From contig NC_026492.1 in NCBI RefSeq assembly GCF_000328475.2, forward strand, positions 496,001-560,000: DNA of 64,000 nt, given 5' to 3'. Positions within the stretch are counted from its first letter, which is position 1. Each line of letters begins with the position of its first letter. Below are positions 57,091 through 64,000 of this stretch, one piece after another. Position numbers and translations under genes: made by a program. The DNA is from Mycosarcoma maydis (Eukaryota > Basidiomycota > Ustilaginomycetes > Ustilaginales). A model generated the notes under the pieces. That model had not been told where the DNA came from and did not search any database. It was given only the letters and a program-made list of their open reading frames with translations.

Positions 57091-60000
57091 ATGACGGATG
57101 CTTCCGCTTCCGTTGAAGCACCCTCGGCGGTGCCGATCCTGTCTTCGGGCCATCCCACACCTGCTCTTGACGTCGAAACAACCAACTGGAACGCGGTCAA
57201 GATCTTTGCGGTCCAGCACCAGATCCCTTTAAAGCTTCTCGAAAACATCCGCGATGATGTCTTTGCTGAGCCAGCAAAGTACGCAGCTGATCACGACTTT
57301 GGTACGGAAACGCCGTACCACATCAATGCAGCATGCATCGATACTGGTCGTGTTGTCTTTCGTTTCCGCTCGCGTCAATCCCATCTCGGTGCCTCCGATG
57401 CTCGTTCTTCAGCAGCGCTACCGCACGATGGAATGCCCCGCTCCAACTCATCTGGCGCCATCTTCTCACAGCCTCCTGCCGACTCAGCCGACACTTTCCA
57501 GCCCGTCACAAAGGTCAACCTGGCCAACAGCCTCTTCCGCAAGACGGGAAATCTTAGTCTCAAACATTCCAAATCAATCCCCGTCCTGCGTCGCAAAGCT
57601 TCTGCCCATTTCGCTCCTGTCCCCTCCACCACTGTAGCAAGCTCGTCGGCAAGCGCAGAGCCTGCCACCTCCTCGATGTTAGCCGGCAGTTTGCTCAGCC
57701 ATTCACGCCAGGGAACTCCGGCTCTGCCGCTCTTCACTTCGTCCAGAACTGCATCATTACAGCACAAGTCGGATGACCATATGTCCTCACATTCTGCTTT
57801 CGGCAGCAATGCTGTCAATATGGTTCGCGCTGGAAGCACTCCTGTTAGCGGTCTGTACGCCAACCGACAGGGCTCAGACCATATTCAAGAGGGAGACGTA
57901 CTTGGTGCTGTTCTTGGACTCGGACAGACTGATCTATGGGCCAGTGCGCACACTGGTCCTAAACTTCGGTCACGACAGCGCAGATCATCCAGCAGCTCCT
58001 CTAATCTGTCAACAGATGCCTCTCATCGTCCGCAACCGCTTCCGGAACTTCGCCTCCCAGAACCCAGCTTTGACTCGCACGTGGCCAGGTCCCCACACTT
58101 GCATCAGCTCAGAGAGGCGCAGTCGTTTGAGTCCAACGCATCTGACACCACTGCTCGTGGCATGGAGGACACAAATGTCTCTGTCGATAGCTATCCGGCC
58201 GACCTGAAACCCTTTTTATGGCCTAGCAATGCTGACGCATCTGGACCGTCAGCCAAGACGCTTGTGTTCGACGTTATTCAGTGCTACCGACGATCTGCCT
58301 TGACCCTACAACAACAGCATCAGCAACGCCGCGCAGATACGGCCGATCGCATATCATCATCTTTGCCTGCCTTGGTCAGCACGCACGCTGCAGAGTCAGC
58401 TCAGCCTACCGCCTTCACTGCTCAGGCTCAAACTCTGCCCACATCGGCCACGCCAGGAGACGACCCAAGATTCGCCGTTTGGGCAGTCAAAAGCGAGAGC
58501 AATGATGGCACCTTCGTCGTCAGCGATCGCACCGGTCAGACCCATGCAAGTGAGACTTCCGAGCTTGCCTCTTCAGCAACTAGCTCGCCGAAATTAGTGA
58601 CAAAACGTCCCAAACGAAGGAGTCGTCTGCCATTTGTGGATGACGGCGCAATGCATGCTGGTTCCGCTGCTGCTAACTCAAACTCCAGCCCTGCCTCGGA
58701 GAAGAAGTTCGATCTTACACAATCACATTCACCACAAGTCAAAGCGGTGCTGTTGGCCGCGTCTGCGGCACGACTCGTCGCTGAACTCACCGCCGAGATC
58801 GACCTTACTCTGCGTAGCGACTTTTTCTACACTTACCGCGCATTCATGTCCGCGCCGGACCTGCTCGAGCTGCTCATCCTCCGTTTCGAATGGGCCATCT
58901 CTGATCCGAGTTCAGCAGAAGATGAGGCGCGTCGGCGTATCGTGCGCGTGCGCACCTACGTCGTCATCAAGCACTGGCTGCAGCACCATTTCGAATTCGA
59001 CTTCCTTCCCAGCCGCGCTTTGCGACAGCGCCTTGCCACTTGGCTCAACATCACGGCCAAGGATGGACGGATTGCCGCGCGCCCCGCCGATCTCAATATT
59101 GTCAACAGCCTCCGCAAGGTCGTCAGAGGACTCAAGGAGACCTACTCACACTCGGGTGTCGGCGGCCTCCTTTTGCACGATGCTGGTCGTCTGACTGACA
59201 GCCCAGCTACTCGTTCCAAAACTAATAGCATATCTACTATCGGCTCCTCCTCTCACGACTCTGAGCCCGGCGTCGGCACAGCTTCGAGTTCTGTTTCTAG
59301 TGGGGAACATCGCTTGACCAGCTCGGGATCGATGCCCTCCATCACTGAGGACGTCAATCTTGACTTTTCCGAAGATCCAAGCTCTCACGATGCTCTGCAC
59401 ATCAACTCTCCTCCCGTTAACCGCAGTCAACCTTCGTCTCCACAGATCACGCGAGCAGAGCTCTCGGATACTTCGCGCGCCGCCGCACAGAAGGCCGCCG
59501 CAGAGTCGGTGCTTGTGTCGCATCGACATACCCTCGCACCTCTTCCAATGCATCCTCCGCGTTCTACTGCGTCAACTACCAATCAATCTTTGCTACCGTC
59601 CCCCATGCCACACGGCTCCAATGCTCTCTCTCGCGCTTTCGCACAGACTGCCAGCCGTATCTCCAAGTTAAAGAAGGCGCTTGGCAGCCGCGGCCTAGGT
59701 CTGAACGGTAGCCACGAACTCGATGCCGATGCAGAAGAGTGCACTGACCTTCTATTTGCTAAAGGAGGTCTTGAAAGCTTGCTGCAGTACTTTGCCATCG
59801 ACCAAGCGAGGCGACAGTCTATGTTAACATCTCGTAACCAGAGGCCGCCTCGTCAACGACCCCTTTCGCGCACCGAGGAGGCTAACGAAGAGGAAGAAGA
59901 AGCCTTGGCAAGTCAGGCGTCGGAGGACAGCATCGGCCAAGAAGAGACACCAAGTCTAGCAGGTGCGTCCACCAACCAATCCACACCGGCAAGCTCTATC

Positions 60001-62379
60001 GACCTAGCACGTCTGTCGGACAAGCGCGCGTCGGAGGACCATGCAGTCCGTCAGGGCCTTGGCATTGGTATTAGCAATGCTGAACACGACAGCGGCGACT
60101 TCTCCGTTGCCCTTCACAGCCAGGACCTGTTTGGCCTGCAAGCAGATAGCATGCAGCCCTTGAAGTCGCTCGCTCATGCGAGACCAAAAGTTCAAGAGCA
60201 TCTTCATCACGCCGCTAGCGAACAGACGCTCCGGTCGGTATCACGCATAGCTGTCGATCGCGATTCGGGAGAGATGGCTCGCACTGCTGGCAGCATTGTC
60301 CAGCCACGCTCGTCCTTCCGTGACTCGCTTCTGAGCAACGGCGCCCCTCGCATTGTGCAGATCGACGACATTGATCTCTCCAGCGACGAGGACGACTTTG
60401 CTGTACGAAAGGCGCTGCGTCGCCTGCCAGGAGCCAGAGATCTGCGCCAGGCAAACACCATCCGGGATCTTGAGCCGCAACCATTGGCTGTCGGACGCGA
60501 AAGCATCGATTCAATGGCGTCTTCAGCCTTTCGGCATCCTGGCTCGGTACGCCACGTGCACATGGGCTCGTTCGGAATGAGACATGCTCGAGGCGTCAGC
60601 GTGGATAGTGCGCTTGTTGTGGCCGAGCAGCTCGGATCCACGCCTGCAGCGTCGCAGCCCGCCCCGCCTATGATTACGACGGTGCAATCCGAGATGCTCG
60701 ATCCCGACGAAGCGCTGCAGGGCTACGAGCTAGTCAAGGGCTTCCGCTTGGACGATATCGAGAGTGACGACGATGAGCCTGGCGATGTCGAAGCAGCCTT
60801 GCGACGACTTGAGGGCATCATCGATGAAGACCGACAAAAACAGAAGGCTAAGCGCGTCGAACGCCTATGGCAACGTTCGATGGCTCGAAATGCCAGACTT
60901 GATCCTGCCGAAGATTGCAACAACGATGAAGACAAACGTAGCAGCGAAGTGTCTCTACGGTCCAAGGGCGACCGCACCTTCTCATCGTCCCTCACTGGTG
61001 GCTCGCTAGCCGATGCAGAGGATGCGATCTCGAACGCATCCATGGCTGCCTGCGACCGAACTGCGGATGAGGCACATCACCCAGTTCGTCCTCATTCGTC
61101 TGACGCACACGCTAAGGAGCTGCGGGCCCATTCCTCGTTCTTGAATCTTCGAGACAGCATCGAGATGTCCGAGTCAGCAGATCAAGGCGAGGACAGACTC
61201 GCCTCTGCGCCAATGCCGGAGTCATTACAGCCATCGGCAGAGCATCGTCGATCTGTCGATTTGGCTGCAGGTGACAAATCGAGACGGCTTGTATCTGCCG
61301 TTGCTGGACCACAGCAAGTGGCAAATCTGTTCACTTCGCCAAAGCGAGGTTTGGTGTCTCTGCTTCCCACGCATCGCTCTTTCCTGCTGTCCTACGGTTC
61401 TGGATCAGTGGCTCGGCAGATGTGTCTGATCGAAGCAGAACTGCTTCGCTCTGTATCATGGGATGAGCTAGCTTCCTCGAGATGGCGTGAGCGTCGGTTC
61501 GGAGCCGAGGTGACAGATTGGGAAGCTTTCTATCGCGACCGCGTGCGTGATCGTCTCGAGGCGCAACGGCTCGGTGAGTTGCACCAAGAACATGCAGTGG
61601 AAGCCATTGTCGCGCGATTCAACCTAACCTCGAATTGGGTGGCTAGCGAGGTGGTCCTTACGCAGAACATCGATGAGCGCGCGGCGGTCATCTCGAAGCT
61701 GATCCGTATAGCCTGGAAGTGCTACTTGCAGTCCAACTTTGCATCGCTGGCTCAGATCATCTTTGGCCTCAACACACCCTGGGTCCAAAGGCTCCGTCGC
61801 ACGTGGAGCCGAGTCGGCTACTTCGAAACGCGGATGTGGCGAGACCTTAACTCCTTTGTGGGGCCTCGTCACAATTTCCGCCATCTTCGCAATGCCATGT
61901 TGAAAGTGGCCGAGGGTAACGCGGGCGAAAGCGGTCCCGGCGATTTCAGCGCAAGTCCGAGGGCTGTCGACGCAGGCAAGGCCGGGTCAACTCGTGCTTG
62001 CATTCCCTTCTTTGGCCTATTCGTATCGGATCTCATGCAGTATGATGCGATGCCGACCTTTTTGGACCCGACAGTACCGACGATGGCCGCTACAACCGCA
62101 TTTGACCAAGATGGGCATGTTCGGGTGCACCCCGCTGATCCGCACGTCTTCGACGACCTGGCTCCCCTTCCTCCTGGCGTGCATTTGGAGCCGCTCATCA
62201 ACGTTCTCAAGTTCCGCAGCATCGCCGAGGTCATCCGCCAGATCTCTGGTTTTCAGAATGCCGCCAAGAATTACTCAGCCATGTTCGAGGCGGAGAAGGG
62301 AGCTTATGTGCGCTGCTTGAAACTTCGTTGTCTCCCTGGTGAGCTGCTGGCTCGCTTGAGTCATATGGCTGAGCCTTGA
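57091..62379 (+). CDS. Ras guanine-nucleotide exchange factor (RasGEFN + RasGEF)
   Basis: 1762-aa GEF for a Ras-family GTPase. A RasGEF N-terminal module spans about 550-685 (KAVLLAASAARLVAELTAEI, DLTLRSDFFYTYRAFMSAPD, then VRTYVVIKHWLQHHFEFDFL). The catalytic Cdc25-homology domain covers about 1425-1750 (QMCLIEAELLRSVSWDEL, VARFNLTSNWVASEVVL, FASLAQIIFGLNTPWVQRL, then PFFGLFVSDLMQYDAMPTFL). The parts between are long, Ser-rich and probably disordered. The N-terminal 45-130 segment appears ordered but was not identified. Overall layout resembles fungal Lte1/Bud5-like GEFs more than Cdc25 with SH3, but the target GTPase is not determined. ATG 57091 is the first in this frame after the leader. 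Confidence 0.88.
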   Translation: MTDASASVEAPSAVPILSSGHPTPALDVETTNWNAVKIFAVQHQIPLKLLENIRDDVFAEPAKYAADHDFGTETPYHINAACIDTGRVVFRFRSRQSHLGASDARSSAALPHDGMPRSNSSGAIFSQPPADSADTFQPVTKVNLANSLFRKTGNLSLKHSKSIPVLRRKASAHFAPVPSTTVASSSASAEPATSSMLAGSLLSHSRQGTPALPLFTSSRTASLQHKSDDHMSSHSAFGSNAVNMVRAGSTPVSGLYANRQGSDHIQEGDVLGAVLGLGQTDLWASAHTGPKLRSRQRRSSSSSSNLSTDASHRPQPLPELRLPEPSFDSHVARSPHLHQLREAQSFESNASDTTARGMEDTNVSVDSYPADLKPFLWPSNADASGPSAKTLVFDVIQCYRRSALTLQQQHQQRRADTADRISSSLPALVSTHAAESAQPTAFTAQAQTLPTSATPGDDPRFAVWAVKSESNDGTFVVSDRTGQTHASETSELASSATSSPKLVTKRPKRRSRLPFVDDGAMHAGSAAANSNSSPASEKKFDLTQSHSPQVKAVLLAASAARLVAELTAEIDLTLRSDFFYTYRAFMSAPDLLELLILRFEWAISDPSSAEDEARRRIVRVRTYVVIKHWLQHHFEFDFLPSRALRQRLATWLNITAKDGRIAARPADLNIVNSLRKVVRGLKETYSHSGVGGLLLHDAGRLTDSPATRSKTNSISTIGSSSHDSEPGVGTASSSVSSGEHRLTSSGSMPSITEDVNLDFSEDPSSHDALHINSPPVNRSQPSSPQITRAELSDTSRAAAQKAAAESVLVSHRHTLAPLPMHPPRSTASTTNQSLLPSPMPHGSNALSRAFAQTASRISKLKKALGSRGLGLNGSHELDADAEECTDLLFAKGGLESLLQYFAIDQARRQSMLTSRNQRPPRQRPLSRTEEANEEEEEALASQASEDSIGQEETPSLAGASTNQSTPASSIDLARLSDKRASEDHAVRQGLGIGISNAEHDSGDFSVALHSQDLFGLQADSMQPLKSLAHARPKVQEHLHHAASEQTLRSVSRIAVDRDSGEMARTAGSIVQPRSSFRDSLLSNGAPRIVQIDDIDLSSDEDDFAVRKALRRLPGARDLRQANTIRDLEPQPLAVGRESIDSMASSAFRHPGSVRHVHMGSFGMRHARGVSVDSALVVAEQLGSTPAASQPAPPMITTVQSEMLDPDEALQGYELVKGFRLDDIESDDDEPGDVEAALRRLEGIIDEDRQKQKAKRVERLWQRSMARNARLDPAEDCNNDEDKRSSEVSLRSKGDRTFSSSLTGGSLADAEDAISNASMAACDRTADEAHHPVRPHSSDAHAKELRAHSSFLNLRDSIEMSESADQGEDRLASAPMPESLQPSAEHRRSVDLAAGDKSRRLVSAVAGPQQVANLFTSPKRGLVSLLPTHRSFLLSYGSGSVARQMCLIEAELLRSVSWDELASSRWRERRFGAEVTDWEAFYRDRVRDRLEAQRLGELHQEHAVEAIVARFNLTSNWVASEVVLTQNIDERAAVISKLIRIAWKCYLQSNFASLAQIIFGLNTPWVQRLRRTWSRVGYFETRMWRDLNSFVGPRHNFRHLRNAMLKVAEGNAGESGPGDFSASPRAVDAGKAGSTRACIPFFGLFVSDLMQYDAMPTFLDPTVPTMAATTAFDQDGHVRVHPADPHVFDDLAPLPPGVHLEPLINVLKFRSIAEVIRQISGFQNAAKNYSAMFEAEKGAYVRCLKLRCLPGELLARLSHMAEP

Positions 62380-63097
62380 AGGCTTGCGCTTCCTTTGACC
62401 TGCTCCTCGCGCTCTTTTATACCCATCGTTTCTATCTCGAAACAGCGCAGCTGTCAAGCCCATCCTATCTAACTGTATTACTTACCCTCGTTTGGTCAGA
62501 CTATCTGTCACTATCATTACCATTTAATCAACGCGTTACTCTCCCTTCAATTTGCCAGGCGATCATGCCATGTCTGTTTGTGATTCTGTGCTGCTGTGTC
62601 CAATGAATTGAAATTGGCAGGCCAGGTGCAGTTCGTGCGAGAAGAAAACGCGAAAGAGGCGGCGAGGACGCGCGTGGCCTTGCTATTGAGCAACCGTGGC
62701 GTAAATAGACAAACGCGTCGCGGTCAGGCCTTGAGGGCTTTGTCCGTCGTGTTAATTGATTGGCATTCATGTTTGTGACTAGAGAATCGCCCGAAACGTT
62801 GCAGCCAGACGTGAGAGCAACAGGAACGCCCACTTGTGTGGTGCGCAGCTTTCTCGAGGCTTGCTGCAGTTGAGAGACGTATCTCACACGTCTTGCATCC
62901 GTTCCATCAGACTTTCTCTTCTCCATCATCAACTTGAACCATAGGCTTGCATTCCACCACACCTCTCGTGTATCACTCATCACCAAAACAAGCAACACAA
63001 CGAGCCAGGTCAGCATAGCACTGGGCCACTGTACCTGTTCTATCAACGGCTACTGCAACGAGGATCAGCTTCTCTCCTGCTAACCACAAAGCCAGGC
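62380..63097. other. Intergenic region, RasGEF to MCM5
   Basis: 718 bp with no supportable gene. It contains the 3' flank of the RasGEF gene and a cluster of cell-cycle boxes at 62531-62718, then the MCM5 leader. No heptamer array was noticed here. Confidence 0.6.
62531..62718 (+). promoter_or_regulatory. Cluster of MCB/SCB-like boxes upstream of MCM5
   Basis: ACGCGT at 62531-62536, ACGCGAAA at 62648-62655 (containing CGCGAAA), the palindrome ACGCGCGT at 62668-62675, and ACGCGT at 62713-62718. In yeasts ACGCGT binds MBF and CRCGAAA binds SBF to drive G1/S genes, which include MCM genes. All lie 380-567 bp before the MCM5 ATG. Factor binding is inferred. Confidence 0.6.
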
Positions 63098-64000
63098 ATG
63101 TCAGGCTTCGACTCGGGTCGTGTTTTCTCAGCCCAGGCGCTGCCGGGTTCAGAGGCTTCTCGTGCTCCGGATGCTCCGGCACAGACCGAACAGACGCTCT
63201 TCAATTTTGTCCAAACTTTCCGCACGGGCAGCGACTACGTGTACCGTGATCGTCTTCGTGCTAACCTTCTGGCCAAGCAATATGTGCTTGAAGTTCAACT
63301 CGAACATATTCAGCTGTGGAGCAACGACCTGGCACAGGCACTCCGTGATAACCCCTCGGACATCCTGCCACTCTTCGAATCAGCAGTTAAGCGTGCTGCA
63401 CGAGCCATCCTGTACCCCGTCTTCACACGAGACGAGCAGCGTCCAGAAGCACCCGACTGTCAAATTACTCTTCGCAGTCATGCTAACCTCACACCTATGC
63501 GCGACTTGCACGCAGACAGCATCTCGCACCTCGTCCGAGTTCCAGGCATCGTCATCGGTACCACCACGCTCTCGTCTCGTGCAACACATCTTCAGATCAT
63601 GTGCCGAGACTGCCGCGCGACGAAGTCTCTCCCTGTGGTCTCTGGCTTCGGTGGCTTCACTCTGCCACGATACTGCGATTCCACCAAAATGGACACCACA
63701 GCACCACAATGCTCCATAGATCCGTACGTCATCCTTCACGACAAGTGCCGTTTTGTTGACAACCAGACAGTCAAGCTGCAAGAGGCGCCAGATATGGTAC
63801 CTGTGGGTGAGTTGCCCCGTCACATGCTCATGTCGGTCGACCGTGCACTCTGCGGTCGTGTGGTGCCAGGCTCGCGCATCATCGCTACAGGCATCTACTC
63901 GACCTTTACCAGCGCCAGGGGCGGAAAAGGTTCCAAGGCAGGGGCTATCGCGCTGCGTACACCATACTTGCGCGTTGTCGGTCTCGAAATCGATGCGGAA
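63098..64000 (+). CDS. MCM5: Minichromosome maintenance protein 5 (partial, 5' end)
   Basis: First 301 codons of Mcm5, a subunit of the MCM2-7 replicative helicase. The frame is open to the window edge, so the AAA+ domain lies outside. The N-terminus MSGFDSGRVF leads into the MCM N-terminal domain. Family features are DYVYRDRLRANLLAKQYVLE, the VRVPGIVIG strand, a zinc-binding region with paired Cys (CRDC near 169-172, then further Cys before SIDPY) and the ELPRHMLMSVDRALCGRVVP block typical of Mcm5. ATG 63098 begins the normal N-terminus. Cdt1, which loads this helicase, is encoded 40 kb away in the same window. Confidence 0.95.
   Translation, partial: MSGFDSGRVFSAQALPGSEASRAPDAPAQTEQTLFNFVQTFRTGSDYVYRDRLRANLLAKQYVLEVQLEHIQLWSNDLAQALRDNPSDILPLFESAVKRAARAILYPVFTRDEQRPEAPDCQITLRSHANLTPMRDLHADSISHLVRVPGIVIGTTTLSSRATHLQIMCRDCRATKSLPVVSGFGGFTLPRYCDSTKMDTTAPQCSIDPYVILHDKCRFVDNQTVKLQEAPDMVPVGELPRHMLMSVDRALCGRVVPGSRIIATGIYSTFTSARGGKGSKAGAIALRTPYLRVVGLEIDAE

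Noticed and set aside
56546..57094. 182-codon open frame before the RasGEF gene
   Set aside because: Ser/Leu/Phe-rich translation of a pyrimidine-rich leader; it begins with a non-ATG codon or has no family resemblance, and it overlaps the RasGEF start.

Overview
The window is chromosomal DNA of a basidiomycete fungus, most likely a smut of the Ustilaginaceae (Ustilago/Sporisorium type). The reasons are long intron-poor genes on both strands, short introns (about 74-99 nt) with GTRNGT donors in a few genes, moderate GC content, proteins rich in Ser/Ala/Gln disorder, and ordinary eukaryotic orthologues throughout (Gcn2, Rrp8, Cdt1, Fhl1-like, mitochondrial SSB, 5-aminolevulinate synthase, Snf7, Mcm5). 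Species assignment is inference. I see no rRNA, tRNA, transposon, CRISPR array or secondary-metabolite cluster.

Layout, left to right. 0-6 kb: GCN2 (+). 7-8 kb: a small secreted barwin/expansin-like protein with 13-residue tandem repeats (+). 8.7-10.3 kb: a questin-oxidase-like protein (+). 10.5-12.2 kb (-): a two-exon DUF3140 gene whose 1.27-kb intron contains a complete three-exon MED22 (Mediator) gene on the same strand. 13.6-14.5 kb: a five-exon DUF3237 gene (+), convergent with a 988-aa Zn2Cys6 transcription factor (-). 18-24.5 kb: RRP8 (+), CDT1 (-) and a DUF924 gene (+). 24.8-30.2 kb: a very large FHA+forkhead regulator of the Fhl1 type (-). 31.8-33.9 kb: an orphan 712-aa protein (+). 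36.2-39.2 kb: a YTP1-like His-rich membrane protein (+). 40.9-45.3 kb: a 1469-aa alpha/beta-hydrolase (+). 46.2-46.8 kb: mitochondrial SSB (+). 48.4-53.5 kb: ALA synthase (+), mitochondrial ribosomal L7/L12 (+) and L-2-hydroxyglutarate dehydrogenase (-). 54.6 kb: SNF7 (+). 57.1-62.4 kb: a RasGEF (+). 63.1 kb to the end: MCM5 (+), cut by the window edge.

The genes are housekeeping or regulatory and form no single pathway. Themes recur: translation and ribosome control (Gcn2, Rrp8, Fhl1-like), replication licensing (Cdt1 and Mcm5), and mitochondrial function (SSB, L7/L12, ALAS, L2HGDH).

Three things stand out. First, the MED22-in-DUF3140 nested arrangement, where one stop-free frame runs through both genes. 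Second, a family of 7-bp tandem repeats (GATTCGT/GAATCGT and variants) found in most long intergenic gaps and in no coding region I read. Third, a cluster of ACGCGT/CGCGAAA cell-cycle boxes upstream of MCM5.
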